From: Terribacillus halophilus
Lineage (GTDB): Bacteria > Bacillota > Bacilli > Bacillales > Amphibacillaceae
Direction of reading: 5' to 3'
Assembly (NCBI RefSeq): GCF_900101385.1
Contig: NZ_FMZB01000011.1
Location: 1 to 64,000, forward strand
Length of the DNA: 64,000 nucleotides
A model generated the notes under the pieces. It worked only from the letters and a program-made list of their open reading frames with translations. It made no database searches and was not told where the DNA came from. Positions 6,801-16,731 of the stretch are shown here, piece after piece; position 1 is the stretch's first letter; every line of letters begins with the position of its first letter. The translations under genes and the position numbers were made by a program.

Positions 6801-8816
6801 ATGTTGAAACATTTACTCATTATTGGTGCCGGAGAGGAAGCAGTTCAATTAATTAAACTGTTCCAGCGATCAGAGTCTTTCCGGATAGCCGGTTTGGCCG
6901 TTAAAAGCCCGAGCCCGATTATAAAATATCAAGCAGAACGACTGAATATCCCACTTTGGAAAGACGTGACGGCAGAATCGCTTGAGCAGGTCGACTTTGT
7001 GCTGGAAACCTCAGAAAGACTGGCAGATTATCTTGATCCGACAAACTGCAAGGCAGAGATCATATCTGGACAAAGTGCACAACTGATGCTTGCATTCGCA
7101 TCTAAAGAAGATACAGAGAAAATTTCTACATATAATAACCAGCAATTTCGCAGTAAAACGCTGGAGTACTTGCATGAGGGGGTCCTGTGCATCGATCGCC
7201 GGGACGAGATTATGTATGTAAACGAAGCAGCTGAAAAACTGCTTGGCAAAAAGAAACCCCAGCTAATAGGGACACCCATAGAAAATCTACTACCCGATTC
7301 AAGGCTTCCCGAAACCATCCGGACAAGAGAGCGTTTTGTGGATGAACAGCTCACGCTAGAGAACGGCAACCAGATTGTCTATACCTGTGCGCCGCTTGAA
7401 AATGATCAGGAGGCGGTGACAGGGGCTTTCATGGTGATGAAGAAAACGGCCGACATCGTTGCCCTTGCCGAAAAACTTACCGATGCCCGGGAAGTGAAAT
7501 CGATGCTGGAAGCAATCATTGACGCTTCGCAGGAGGCGATCAGTGTCGTTGATGAAAATGGTATCGGTTTGATTGTCAATCCAGCCTACACAAGGCTCAC
7601 TGGCTATACACCGGAGCAAATTGTCGGAAAACCGGCGGTGACGGATATCATGGAAGGGGAGAGTTTGCATATGCAGGTTCTTCGGACACGCAGACCAGCT
7701 GCAGGGGCCAGGATGCGGGTCGGGAAACATGGGAAGGAAATGATGGTCAATGCGGCTCCGATCATTGTCGATGGAAAGCTGCGGGGAAGTGTCGGCGTCC
7801 TGCATGATATTTCGGAACTGCATGAATTGCAGGATGAAGTGCAGCGCGCCCGTAAAATCATCCGAAGTCTGGAAAACAAATACACGCTGAAGGATGTCGT
7901 TTCCGATTCGGATAGCATGCAAGTGACACTTGAGCAGGTCAAATTCGCTGTCAATGCTGACGCACCTTGTCTTTTGCGCGGCGATGCCGGTGTGGGAAAA
8001 GGGATGTTTGCTGCCATCATCCATAATGAAAGCAAAAGACGCCATCGGCCGTACATTCGCATCGATTGTACAATCGGCAAAGAAGAGCTTTTGGAGAAAC
8101 AACTATTCGGATCCCTGCGTGGCAGTCATGCAACCGGGATGATCGAAAAAAGTGATGGCGGGACTCTTTTCCTTGATGATGTCGATAGTATGCCGCTCCG
8201 AATACAGCAAAAGGTATCGGATTTCATGGATACAGGTGAACTGAAGCTTGCTTCCGGTAAAACGAAAACGGTGGATGTAAGGATTATTGTAAGTGCACGT
8301 CATCCTTTGGAAAGGGCAGTTTTTGAGAAACGATTTCATGAGCCGTTTTTCGAGAAATTGAAACGAATCACAATATATATTCCAAGCTTGGCTGAACGGA
8401 GGAAGGATTTCGCAGGGTTGTTATCCACAATCGTCCACAAGCAAAATCACTTGCTTCAGTCTTCAGTTCAATCGATCTCTGAACCTTCAATTGATGTATT
8501 GAAAGAAAAGAAATGGACCCATAATGTAAAAGAATTGGAAACAGCGGTAGTGCAAGCGATGACATTCATGGAGAAGACCGAACATGTCATCCTGCCAAAA
8601 CATCTCCAGATTTCCCCGGGTGATAGCCCATCAAAGGCAGGAACCCTGCAGGAACAAGTGGAAATGTTGGAGAAGCAACTGATAGAATCTGCCTTGCGAG
8701 CGAATGACTACAATAAGAAAGCGACAGCGGATCAACTAGGTGTATCAATCCGGAATCTTTACTATAAGATGGATAAGTATGATTTTGATAGAAGTGGCAT
8801 GCAAGATTTTTCGTAA
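6801..8816 (+). CDS. bkdR: BkdR-type PAS-AAA-Fis transcriptional regulator lacking GAFTGA
   Basis: This 671-residue regulator has an N-terminal Rossmann-like segment (about 1-90), two PAS domains (about 115-225 and 240-350), an AAA+ domain (about 370-600) and a C-terminal Fis-type helix-turn-helix (TADQLGVSIRNLYYKM). Walker A is GDAGVGKG (about 394-401) and Walker B is GGTLFLDD. Where sigma-54 activators have GAFTGA, this protein has GSHATGM (about 441-447). I chose ATG 6801, with AGGATGTG upstream, over ATG 6774. By synteny it is the ortholog of B. subtilis BkdR, the sigma-L-dependent activator of branched-chain amino-acid catabolism, but it probably cannot open a sigma-54 promoter. It starts the operon, only 18 bases before ptb. 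Confidence 0.85.
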   Translation: MLKHLLIIGAGEEAVQLIKLFQRSESFRIAGLAVKSPSPIIKYQAERLNIPLWKDVTAESLEQVDFVLETSERLADYLDPTNCKAEIISGQSAQLMLAFASKEDTEKISTYNNQQFRSKTLEYLHEGVLCIDRRDEIMYVNEAAEKLLGKKKPQLIGTPIENLLPDSRLPETIRTRERFVDEQLTLENGNQIVYTCAPLENDQEAVTGAFMVMKKTADIVALAEKLTDAREVKSMLEAIIDASQEAISVVDENGIGLIVNPAYTRLTGYTPEQIVGKPAVTDIMEGESLHMQVLRTRRPAAGARMRVGKHGKEMMVNAAPIIVDGKLRGSVGVLHDISELHELQDEVQRARKIIRSLENKYTLKDVVSDSDSMQVTLEQVKFAVNADAPCLLRGDAGVGKGMFAAIIHNESKRRHRPYIRIDCTIGKEELLEKQLFGSLRGSHATGMIEKSDGGTLFLDDVDSMPLRIQQKVSDFMDTGELKLASGKTKTVDVRIIVSARHPLERAVFEKRFHEPFFEKLKRITIYIPSLAERRKDFAGLLSTIVHKQNHLLQSSVQSISEPSIDVLKEKKWTHNVKELETAVVQAMTFMEKTEHVILPKHLQISPGDSPSKAGTLQEQVEMLEKQLIESALRANDYNKKATADQLGVSIRNLYYKMDKYDFDRSGMQDFS

Positions 8817-8834
8817 TGGGGAAGGAAGAATACG

Positions 8835-9737
8835 ATGCATAAATTTACCGCTCTTGAAAAGATGGCAGCCACAAAGCGGGGGAGTACGATAGCAATTGCG
8901 GCAGCAGATGACCCATCCATTCTTAAAGCAGTGAAGAATGCTGTCGATCAGCAGTTGGCATCCTTTTTACTGTATGGGGATATCGACCGTTTAAAACGTT
9001 TCATGAAGGAAGAAGGACTGAGTGAAGATAGGATCACCTGTATTCACGCCTCGACTGCAGATCGGGCAGCAGATATGGCAATAGAAGCTTGGAAATCGGA
9101 TAAGGCGGATTTACTGATGAAAGGTATTGTCAGTACGGATGTATTGGCAGGAAAGATATTGAAGGACAAATCGATGATCAAGTCCGGAAGTATCCTGTCA
9201 CAGTTGGCTATATTCGATATTCCTTCTTATCATAAACTGCTTTTTTTGACGGATGCGGGAATCAATATCGCACCATCGATAGAGGTAAAGAAAAAAATCT
9301 TGACCAACGCTGTATCTGTTTTTTATAAGATGCTCCACTCGGCACCGAAAGTTGCTGTTCTTGCAGCCACAGAAAAGGTGAATCCGGCCATGCCGGCAAC
9401 GACGGATGCTGCGCTGCTAACAGTCATGCAGCAGCGTGGTCAGCTTGAACATTGCCAAATAGATGGTCCGCTCGCATTGGATGCTGCGTTGTCTGCCCAG
9501 TCGGCTGCTACCAAGAAAATCGATTCAGCTGTTGCAGGAGATACGGATATCCTGCTAGTCCCGGAAATCGAAAGCGGAAATATGCTCTATAAATCATTTA
9601 CCTATGCAGCAGGGGCAGTAAGTGCCTCTTTGCTCGTCGGAACAAAAACACCTGTCATCCTTACATCCCGTGCAGATGACAGCACGAGTAAATATTATGC
9701 AATATGCTTCGCGCTTGCGGCAGCATCCCTTGCCTAG
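8835..9737 (+). CDS. ptb: phosphate butyryltransferase / branched-chain phosphotransacylase
   Basis: This 300-residue enzyme of the phosphate acetyl/butyryltransferase family exchanges CoA for phosphate on isobutyryl-, isovaleryl- or 2-methylbutyryl-CoA. The product feeds butyrate kinase (Buk). Recognisable segments are [26 protein letters not shown] and [17 protein letters not shown]. The start is ATG 8835 with GGAAGGAAG. In B. subtilis a -24/-12 promoter precedes this gene; here there are only 18 bases after bkdR, so the gene must be read from upstream. It is followed 11 bases later by bcd. Confidence 0.92.
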   Translation: MHKFTALEKMAATKRGSTIAIAAADDPSILKAVKNAVDQQLASFLLYGDIDRLKRFMKEEGLSEDRITCIHASTADRAADMAIEAWKSDKADLLMKGIVSTDVLAGKILKDKSMIKSGSILSQLAIFDIPSYHKLLFLTDAGINIAPSIEVKKKILTNAVSVFYKMLHSAPKVAVLAATEKVNPAMPATTDAALLTVMQQRGQLEHCQIDGPLALDAALSAQSAATKKIDSAVAGDTDILLVPEIESGNMLYKSFTYAAGAVSASLLVGTKTPVILTSRADDSTSKYYAICFALAAASLA

Positions 9738-9748
9738 GAGGAAATAAG

Positions 9749-10843
9749 ATGAAAATCTTTGAAACATTGGAACAATACGATTACGAACAACTAGTCCTAT
9801 GTCAGGACAAAGAATCCGGTTTGAAGGCAATCATCGCAATCCATGACACAACACTCGGCCCTGCTCTTGGCGGTACGAGAATGTGGACATATGCAACAGA
9901 AGAAGAGGCAATCATTGATGCTTTACGATTGGCAAAAGGCATGACGTATAAAAATGCTGCTGCTGGACTGAATCTAGGCGGCGGAAAAACTGTCATCATC
10001 GGTGACCCGAAAAAAGATAAAAACGAAGCGATGTTCCGTGCTTTCGGTCGTTATGTGCAATCCTTGAATGGCCGTTACATCACAGCTGAAGATGTCGGTA
10101 CAACAGTCGAAGATATGGAACTGATCCATACGGAAACAGATTTCGTTACCGGTATTTCCGCTGAATCCGGATCATCAGGCAATCCGTCTCCTGTTACTGC
10201 CTATGGTGTATATAAAGGAATCAAAGCATCTGCCAAAGAAGCATTTGGCGATGATAGCTTGGAAGGAAAAACGGTTGCCGTCCAAGGTATAGGTAATGTC
10301 GCTTATGCACTGTGTGAGCACCTGCATGCAGAAGGTGCCAAACTGATCGTGACAGATATCAATAAAGAAGCAGTCCAAAAAGCAGTGGAAGCATTTGGAG
10401 CTACTGCAGTGGATCCGGATGATATCTATGGTGTCGAATGTGATATCTTTGCTCCTTGTGCGTTGGGCGCAGTGATCAATGATGATACATTGAAGGTACT
10501 GAAAGCAAAAGTAGTAGCCGGTGCTGCCAACAACCAGCTCAAGGAAGAACATCATGGACAGATTTTGTTTGAACGAGGCATCGTCTATGCACCTGACTAT
10601 GTCATCAATTCCGGCGGTGTCATCAATGTCGAGGATGAATTGCATGGCTACAACAGGGAGCGTGCCCTCCGCAAAGTAGAAACTATCTACGATAGCCTGC
10701 AGCGGGTATTCGAAATCGCAAAACGTGATGAAATCCCGACAAGCCTTGCAGCTGACAGAATGGCTGAGGAAAGAATCGAAACGATGCGCAGATCAAGAAG
10801 CCAATTCCTGCGTAACGGCCATCATACTTTAAGCAGAAGATAA
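9749..10843 (+). CDS. bcd: leucine dehydrogenase
   Basis: This 364-residue NAD-dependent dehydrogenase reversibly deaminates leucine, valine and isoleucine to branched-chain 2-keto acids. It shows the Glu/Leu/Phe/Val dehydrogenase signature [10 protein letters not shown] with catalytic Lys, and an NAD fold beginning [16 protein letters not shown]. The ATG at 9749 follows TAGGAGG; upstream in-frame codons overlap ptb and are not needed. It sits between ptb and buk, supplying the keto acids used by the BKD complex encoded further down. Confidence 0.95.
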   Translation: MKIFETLEQYDYEQLVLCQDKESGLKAIIAIHDTTLGPALGGTRMWTYATEEEAIIDALRLAKGMTYKNAAAGLNLGGGKTVIIGDPKKDKNEAMFRAFGRYVQSLNGRYITAEDVGTTVEDMELIHTETDFVTGISAESGSSGNPSPVTAYGVYKGIKASAKEAFGDDSLEGKTVAVQGIGNVAYALCEHLHAEGAKLIVTDINKEAVQKAVEAFGATAVDPDDIYGVECDIFAPCALGAVINDDTLKVLKAKVVAGAANNQLKEEHHGQILFERGIVYAPDYVINSGGVINVEDELHGYNRERALRKVETIYDSLQRVFEIAKRDEIPTSLAADRMAEERIETMRRSRSQFLRNGHHTLSRR

Positions 10844-10861
10844 TGACAAGGGGGAAACCGC

Positions 10862-11944
10862 GTGCCAACAGCAGAAAACCGTATTTTAGCGATCAATCCA
10901 GGTTCTACTTCCACGAAAATTGGTGTGTTTGATGACGAGCATAACATTTTTGAACGAGTGATCCGCCATGATTTAGAAGATATCGGCGGGTATGAGAAAA
11001 TTATGGATCAGTATCAATTTCGGAAACAAATCATCTTGGATGCATTGGATTTTGAAGGCATCAATGTATCCAAGTTGACTGCAGTTTGCGCACGCGGCGG
11101 TTTGCTCCGACCACTTGAAGGTGGTACATACCGCGTGAACGAAGCGATGCTTGCCGATTTAAAAACAGGCTATAACGGCGAGCATGCCTCCAATCTTGGA
11201 GGACTCATTGCTTATGAAATCGCAAGCAGCCTTCATATCCCGGCCTTCATTACCGATCCGGTCGTAGTGGATGAACTTGCTCCACTCGCACGGCTCTCCG
11301 GCTTGCCTGGTGTAGAACGAAAAAGTATCTTTCACGCTTTAAATCATAAAGCCATCGCCCGCAAAGCTGCAGCTGCAAAGGAAAAGAGCTATGGGGAAGC
11401 AAATATCATCGTCGTGCATCTTGGCGGCGGCATTACTGTCGGTGCGCATCATCATGGTCGCGTCATCGATGTGAACAATGGTTTGAGCGGGGAAGGACCA
11501 TACACTCCGGAACGTGCAGGGACGGTTCCTGCTGGTGATTTAATCGAGATGGCTGTAAGCGATGAATATACAAAAGATGAATTGATGAAAATGCTTACGA
11601 CCAAGGGCGGGTTCATGGGTTATCTAGGAACAAACGACGGACGGCTTATTGCCGACCGAATCAAGAAGGGTGACCAAGAAGCAAGGTACATCTTCGAAGG
11701 TATGGTTTATCAGACCGCGAAGGAAGTCGGCGCCATGGGTGTTGTCCTGTCGGGCGATGTCGATGCGATTGCAGTGACTGGCGGGCTTGCGCATGATGAT
11801 TTATTCATTTCCATGCTGAAGGACCGGGTCAGCTGGATCGCCGATGTGCTTGTGTATCCAGGTGAGAATGAGCTTCGTGCCTTGACAGAAGGTGCGCTTC
11901 GTGTCATGCGGAAAGAAGAAACGGCTAAAATTTATGCCGTATAG
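10862..11944 (+). CDS. buk: butyrate kinase (branched-chain fatty acid kinase)
   Basis: This 360-residue enzyme of the acetate/butyrate kinase (ASKHA) family transfers phosphate from acyl phosphate to ADP, conserving as ATP the energy made by the BKD complex and Ptb. Motifs: [14 protein letters not shown] near the N-terminus, [15 protein letters not shown] in the middle, [10 protein letters not shown] near the C-terminus. The start is GTG 10862, with AAGGGGG upstream. It lies 18 bases after bcd and 12 bases before lpdV in the same operon. Confidence 0.93.
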   Translation: MPTAENRILAINPGSTSTKIGVFDDEHNIFERVIRHDLEDIGGYEKIMDQYQFRKQIILDALDFEGINVSKLTAVCARGGLLRPLEGGTYRVNEAMLADLKTGYNGEHASNLGGLIAYEIASSLHIPAFITDPVVVDELAPLARLSGLPGVERKSIFHALNHKAIARKAAAAKEKSYGEANIIVVHLGGGITVGAHHHGRVIDVNNGLSGEGPYTPERAGTVPAGDLIEMAVSDEYTKDELMKMLTTKGGFMGYLGTNDGRLIADRIKKGDQEARYIFEGMVYQTAKEVGAMGVVLSGDVDAIAVTGGLAHDDLFISMLKDRVSWIADVLVYPGENELRALTEGALRVMRKEETAKIYAV

Positions 11945-11956
11945 GAGGCAGTAACA

Positions 11957-13378
11957 ATGGTAAGAGAATATGACATTGTCATCTTAGGAGGCGGTACCGG
12001 CGGATATGTGGCCGCCATCCGTGCTTCCCAGCTGGGCTTGAAGACGGCGATTGTAGAAAAAGCTGAGCTCGGCGGAACGTGCTTGCATAGAGGATGCATA
12101 CCATCCAAGGCGTTGCTCCGATCAGCAGAAGTGTACCGGCAAACGAAGGAAGCAGCAGCTTTTGGTATACATACATCAGATCTAAGCTTGAATTTTGCAG
12201 ACGTGCAACAAAGGAAAGAAGCTATCATCGATCAGCTGCACCGAGGGGTTCAGCATTTAATGAAAAAAGGAAAAATCGATGTTTTCCAAGGATACGGAAG
12301 AATCCTCGGGCCATCCATCTTCTCTCCGACGGCAGGTACCATTTCTGTTGAATTTGCCGATGGAAGTGAAAACGAAATATTGGTTCCAAAGAATGTGATT
12401 GTGGCAACAGGTTCTTCACCGCGACCTTTACCAGGCATTGAATTTGATGAAGCCAAAATCCTCAGCTCTGAAGGGGCTTTAGCTCTGTCGGAACTCCCGG
12501 AGAGCATGACGATCATCGGCGGAGGAGTCATCGGTATCGAGTGGGCATCCTTGCTTCATGATCTTGGTACAAAGGTGACGATATTGGAATACCAGGATCG
12601 CATCCTGCCGACAGAGGACGAACAAATCAGTAAAGAAATGTTTAAGCAGCTTAAAAAGCGCGGTATTTCCATCCACACGAATGTACAAGTGGAGAGTGCC
12701 GCGGCGGATGACAGCCAAGTGACGGTCAAAGCGCTAATGAATGGGGAGGAGCAGTTTTTCGTCTCTGATAAAATTCTCGTGTCTGTCGGCCGTTCGGCAA
12801 ATGTTGGGGATATCGGATTGAAAAACACCGATATTCAACTGACAGAACAAGGCTACATAAAGACGAACAATTTTTATCAGACGAATGAATCCCACATGTA
12901 TGCGATCGGAGACGTAATCGGCGGTATGCAGCTGGCACATGTTGCTTCCAGGGAAGGCATTATCGCCGTCGAGCACATTGCCGGCGTCCAGACCGATGCG
13001 CTGGATTACAGCATGGTTCCTGCATGTGTCTATAGCTACCCGGAAACAGCAAGCGTCGGTTTGACAGAAGCGCAAGCGAAAACGGGAGGTTATGCAGTCA
13101 AGACAGGGAAAATGAGTTTCCAGGCAATCGGAAAAGCATTGGTATATGGTGAGACGGAAGGCTTTGTGAAAATCATCGCCGACGAGAAGACGAATGACCT
13201 GCTTGGTGTTCATATGATCGGTCCGCATGTGACAGACATGATCTCAGAAGCGGCACTAGCCAAACTACTGGATGCAACGCCATGGGAAATAGGTCAGAGT
13301 ATCCACCCGCATCCGACATTAGCGGAAATCATCGGGGAAGCGGCACTTGCGGTCGACGGAAATCAGATTCATGGTTGA
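11957..13378 (+). CDS. lpdV: dihydrolipoyl dehydrogenase (E3) of the BKD complex
   Basis: This 473-residue flavoprotein reoxidises the dihydrolipoyl group of the E2 subunit with NAD+. Evidence: the FAD-binding ILGGGTGGYVAA start, the redox-active disulfide GGTCLHRGCIPSK, an NAD-binding IIGGGVIGIEWAS and the C-terminal active-site HPHPTLAE. Its position inside the bkd operon, rather than next to pdh or odh genes, marks it as the dedicated E3. ATG 11957 follows TAGGAGG. Confidence 0.95.
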   Translation: MVREYDIVILGGGTGGYVAAIRASQLGLKTAIVEKAELGGTCLHRGCIPSKALLRSAEVYRQTKEAAAFGIHTSDLSLNFADVQQRKEAIIDQLHRGVQHLMKKGKIDVFQGYGRILGPSIFSPTAGTISVEFADGSENEILVPKNVIVATGSSPRPLPGIEFDEAKILSSEGALALSELPESMTIIGGGVIGIEWASLLHDLGTKVTILEYQDRILPTEDEQISKEMFKQLKKRGISIHTNVQVESAAADDSQVTVKALMNGEEQFFVSDKILVSVGRSANVGDIGLKNTDIQLTEQGYIKTNNFYQTNESHMYAIGDVIGGMQLAHVASREGIIAVEHIAGVQTDALDYSMVPACVYSYPETASVGLTEAQAKTGGYAVKTGKMSFQAIGKALVYGETEGFVKIIADEKTNDLLGVHMIGPHVTDMISEAALAKLLDATPWEIGQSIHPHPTLAEIIGEAALAVDGNQIHG

Positions 13379-13403
13379 GATATTGAAGAAAGGGGGAGCG
13401 GCG

Positions 13404-14396
13404 ATGTCAGAAACGAGACATGCTTCTCTTGGAATATCAGACGAAAAAGTTTTGGAAATGTATAGATGGATGCTCCTGGCAAGAAGAGTGGATGAGCGGA
13501 TGTGGCTGTTGAACAGGGCCGGCAAGATTCCGTTTGTCATTTCGTGTCAAGGACAGGAAGCAGCGCAAGTCGGGGCTGCCTTGGCATTGGATAAGGATAT
13601 TGATTATCTTTTGCCGTACTACCGTGATTTAGGACTGGTGATGCCATTCGGTATGACAGCAAAGGATCTCATGCTATCGGCATTTGCTAAAGCAGAGGAT
13701 CCCAACTCGGGCGGACGGCAGATGCCGGGTCACTTTGGGAAAAAAGCTTCCCGCATCGTCACTGGTTCTTCACCGGTAACGACGCAGGTGCCGCATGCTG
13801 TCGGTTTCGCTTTAGCGGCCAAAATGGAAAAGAAACAGCTTGTCAGTTTTGTGACTTTGGGAGAAGGTTCCTCCAACCAAGGTGATTTCCATGAAGGATT
13901 AAACTTCGCTGGTGTCCATAAACTGCCCGTGATCACTATGGTACAGAACAATAAATATGCCATCAGTGTACCGCAGGAAAAACAGCTTGGCTGCGTGAAT
14001 GTATCCGATCGGGCACAAGGGTACGGTATGCCGGGCTTCACAATTGATGGTAACGACCCATTGGCCGTGTATCAAACTGTCAAAGAAGCGCGGGAACGAG
14101 CATTGAATGGGGAAGGTCCAACGCTCATCGAGACAGTCGGATACCGCCTCACACCGCATTCCAGTGATGATGACGATATGACTTACCGTGAAAAGCAAGA
14201 AGTCGAGGAAGCACGCAAGAAAGATGGTTTGCTGACATTCGGAGCATACTTGCGCGAAACAGGTGTATTGTCTGAGGAACTGGAGAACCAGATGGAAGAA
14301 GAAATCAAACAAATCGTCAATGAAGCAACAGACTATGCTGAGCATGCCAAAGATCCGGAGCCGGAATCCGCACTGCTTCATGTGTATGCCGATTAA
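13404..14396 (+). CDS. bkdAA: 2-oxoisovalerate dehydrogenase E1 alpha
   Basis: This 330-residue thiamine-diphosphate-binding alpha subunit of the branched-chain 2-keto acid decarboxylase forms an alpha2beta2 heterotetramer with the next gene product. The TPP motif runs from TLGEGSSNQGDFHE to VQNNKYAIS. ATG 13404 follows AAAGGGGGAG; the 19 upstream in-frame codons overlap lpdV and lack a good ribosome site. Product C-terminus and bkdAB start are 12 bases apart. Confidence 0.95.
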   Translation: MSETRHASLGISDEKVLEMYRWMLLARRVDERMWLLNRAGKIPFVISCQGQEAAQVGAALALDKDIDYLLPYYRDLGLVMPFGMTAKDLMLSAFAKAEDPNSGGRQMPGHFGKKASRIVTGSSPVTTQVPHAVGFALAAKMEKKQLVSFVTLGEGSSNQGDFHEGLNFAGVHKLPVITMVQNNKYAISVPQEKQLGCVNVSDRAQGYGMPGFTIDGNDPLAVYQTVKEARERALNGEGPTLIETVGYRLTPHSSDDDDMTYREKQEVEEARKKDGLLTFGAYLRETGVLSEELENQMEEEIKQIVNEATDYAEHAKDPEPESALLHVYAD

Positions 14397-14408
14397 GGGG
14401 GAGAAACG

Positions 14409-15392
14409 ATGCCAGTAATGTCCTATATCCAGGCTATCACGCAGGCGATGCGTGAAGAAATGGAAGCAGATGAAAAAGTATTCGTATTAGGAGAAGATGT
14501 CGGAAAAAGAGGCGGAGTATTCCGGGCTACCGATGGTTTGTATGATACATTCGGAGCAGAACGCACACTGGATGCACCACTTGCGGAATCGGCGATTGCC
14601 GGAGTTGCAGTAGGTGCTGCCATGTATGGCTTGAAGCCAATTGCTGAAATGCAATTCGCTGACTTCATCATGCCGGCAGTCAACCAAATTGTCTCAGAAG
14701 CAGCAAAAATCCGATATCGTTCCAATAACGACTGGACGTGTCCGGTCACCATCCGTGCACCTTATGGCGGCGGTGTACATGGTGCTTTGTATCACTCCCA
14801 ATCCGTGGAGGCAGTGTTCGCCAACCAGCCAGGCCTTAAAATCGTCATGCCTTCCACGCCTTATGATGCAAAAGGTCTCTTGAAAGCTGCCATCCAAGAT
14901 CCGGATCCGGTGTTGTTCTTTGAGCATAAAAGGGCTTACCGCCTCATCAAAGGTGAAGTACCAGCTGAGGACTATACGTTGCCGATCGGAAAAGCCGATG
15001 TAAAGCGTGAAGGTTCCGATATTACGGTGATCACATACGGATTATGTGTTCATTTTGCACTGCAGGCAGCCGAAAAGCTTGCAGCAGAAGGCATCGACGC
15101 GCATATCCTCGACTTGCGCACCGTTTATCCGCTTGATAAAGAAGCAATCATCGAGGCAGCCTCGAAGACTGGTAAAGTCCTTCTTATCACAGAAGACAAC
15201 AAAGAAGGCTCCATTATCGGTGAAGTGGCAGCCATCATCGGTGAAAACTGTCTCTTTGATCTGGATGCCCCGATTCAGCGACTGGCAGCACCCGATGTGC
15301 CAGCGATGCCTTATGCGCCTAGTACAGAAAAATACTTCATGGTCAATCCAGCAAAAGTGGAAGCAGCCATGCGCGAATTAGCGGAATTCTAA
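14409..15392 (+). CDS. bkdAB: 2-oxoisovalerate dehydrogenase E1 beta
   Basis: This 327-residue transketolase-like beta subunit opens with MPVMSYIQAITQAMREEM and has GEDVGKRGGVFRAT and APYGGGVHGALYHSQS. It partners bkdAA in oxidative decarboxylation of branched 2-keto acids and reductive acylation of E2. It has a ribosome site AAGGGGGAG and lies 10 bases ahead of bkdB. Confidence 0.95.
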   Translation: MPVMSYIQAITQAMREEMEADEKVFVLGEDVGKRGGVFRATDGLYDTFGAERTLDAPLAESAIAGVAVGAAMYGLKPIAEMQFADFIMPAVNQIVSEAAKIRYRSNNDWTCPVTIRAPYGGGVHGALYHSQSVEAVFANQPGLKIVMPSTPYDAKGLLKAAIQDPDPVLFFEHKRAYRLIKGEVPAEDYTLPIGKADVKREGSDITVITYGLCVHFALQAAEKLAAEGIDAHILDLRTVYPLDKEAIIEAASKTGKVLLITEDNKEGSIIGEVAAIIGENCLFDLDAPIQRLAAPDVPAMPYAPSTEKYFMVNPAKVEAAMRELAEF

Positions 15393-15402
15393 ACGAGGTG
15401 TA

Positions 15403-16665
15403 ATGATGATAGAGAAAATAACAATGCCAAAACTCGGCGAGAGTGTAACAGAAGGTACAATCAGCACATGGCTCGTCAAACCAGGCGATCAAGTCAGCAA
15501 ATATGATGCCATTGCCGAAGTGATGACAGATAAAGTCAATGCAGAAATCCCAAGCAGTTTCACTGGCGTAATCAAAGAATTGGTTGCTGCAGAAGGGGAC
15601 ACAGTCGAAGTCGGAGCACTGATCTGTACCATTGAAACAGAAGAAACTGGAGAGAACCATGAAGCAGATACATCTTCTCCTGCTGTAACAGAAACAGACT
15701 CGGGATCAAACAGCCCGGCAGCAGATATAGCGATGAAGTCACGCTATTCGCCGGCAGTCATGCGCCTTGCACAGGAGCATGATCTGGATCTGACTGCAAT
15801 TACAGGCAGTGGAAAAGGCGGACGAATCACGCGCAAAGATGTCGAAGCAATCATCGCATCCGGAGAAAGGCCGCAAAAACAAGCAGAATCCAAGCCAACT
15901 GCAGCTGTTACAGAATCATCTGTACCGCAAAAAGCAGAAGCGGTTGAAAAAACACAAACAATGGCTACCGGCAATGCTATACCGGTTTCCGGCGTAAGAA
16001 AAGCCATTGCCAACAATATGGTGAAAGCAGCGACAGAAATCCCGCATGCTTGGATGATGGTGGAAGTGGATGTTACCGACCTGGTTGCTTACCGCAATAA
16101 AGTAAAGGATGCATTCAAAGAAAAAGAAGGATATTCGCTGACATTCTTTGCTTTCTTCGTTAAAGCTGTCGCGCAGGCACTGAAAGAATTCCCGCAGCTG
16201 AACAGCTCTTGGGCGGGTGATAAAATCATTCAGCATGATGAAGTCAATATTTCCATTGCGGTTGCGAAAGAGCAGGAGCTATTTGTACCGGTTATCCAAT
16301 CTGCAGATGATCTGAGTGTCAAAGGCATCGCAAAGCAGATTACGAACCTTGCGAAAAAGGCCCGCGCCGGCAAACTGACTGCTGCTGACATGCAAGGCGG
16401 TACATTCACCGTCAATAACACAGGTTCTTTCGGTTCGGTTCAAAGCATGGGAATCATCAATCATCCGCAAGCGGCAATCCTGCAAGTGGAATCGATCGTG
16501 AAGCGTCCAGTGATCATCAATGATATGTTCGCCGCTCGTGACATGGTGAATTTATGTCTCAGTCTTGATCACCGTGTGCTGGATGGTTTGATTTGCGGTC
16601 AGTTCATGGCGAGGGTCAAAGAAATTCTCGAGAACGTATCCGAATCGACAATGCCGATTTACTGA
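15403..16665 (+). CDS. bkdB: lipoamide acyltransferase (E2) of the BKD complex
   Basis: This 420-residue E2 core has one N-terminal lipoyl domain (about 1-77, lipoylated Lys in VMTDKVNAE), a flexible Ala/Glu/Thr-rich linker, a peripheral subunit-binding domain (SPAVMRLAQEHDLDL to GRITRKDVEAII, about 112-148), a second linker and the catalytic domain ending with LDHRVLDGLICGQFM (active-site His). It transfers the branched acyl group to CoA, giving primers for iso/anteiso fatty acids. Tandem ATGs at 15403 and 15406 follow GAGGTG. It is the last gene of the operon; no clear terminator separates it from brxB. Confidence 0.95.
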   Translation: MMIEKITMPKLGESVTEGTISTWLVKPGDQVSKYDAIAEVMTDKVNAEIPSSFTGVIKELVAAEGDTVEVGALICTIETEETGENHEADTSSPAVTETDSGSNSPAADIAMKSRYSPAVMRLAQEHDLDLTAITGSGKGGRITRKDVEAIIASGERPQKQAESKPTAAVTESSVPQKAEAVEKTQTMATGNAIPVSGVRKAIANNMVKAATEIPHAWMMVEVDVTDLVAYRNKVKDAFKEKEGYSLTFFAFFVKAVAQALKEFPQLNSSWAGDKIIQHDEVNISIAVAKEQELFVPVIQSADDLSVKGIAKQITNLAKKARAGKLTAADMQGGTFTVNNTGSFGSVQSMGIINHPQAAILQVESIVKRPVIINDMFAARDMVNLCLSLDHRVLDGLICGQFMARVKEILENVSESTMPIY

Positions 16666-16675
16666 AGTATAGAAA

Positions 16676-16704
16676 TTGAAAGAGTCTGGAATTGCTGATA
16701 CACT
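16676..16704 (+). promoter_or_regulatory. sigma-A promoter for the bacilliredoxin gene
   Basis: TTGAAA (16676-16681), a 17-nt spacer and TACACT (16699-16704) lie in the 66-base gap after bkdB. A small ACACT/AGTGT hairpin overlaps the -10 just before the ribosome site. Confidence 0.5.
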
Positions 16705-16731
16705 TGAACTAGTGTAAAAGGAGGAATACCG

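Noticed and set aside
7356-8102. Long minus-strand ORF (248 codons) inside bkdR
   Set aside because: It is a shadow of the bkdR frame; the product is rich in His, Phe and Cys with no domain, and has no ribosome site.
8863-8878. TGGCAGCCACAAAGCG, a sigma-54-like -24/-12
   Set aside because: It lies inside ptb downstream of the start codon, and the -12 half is AAGC rather than TTGC. It cannot drive ptb.
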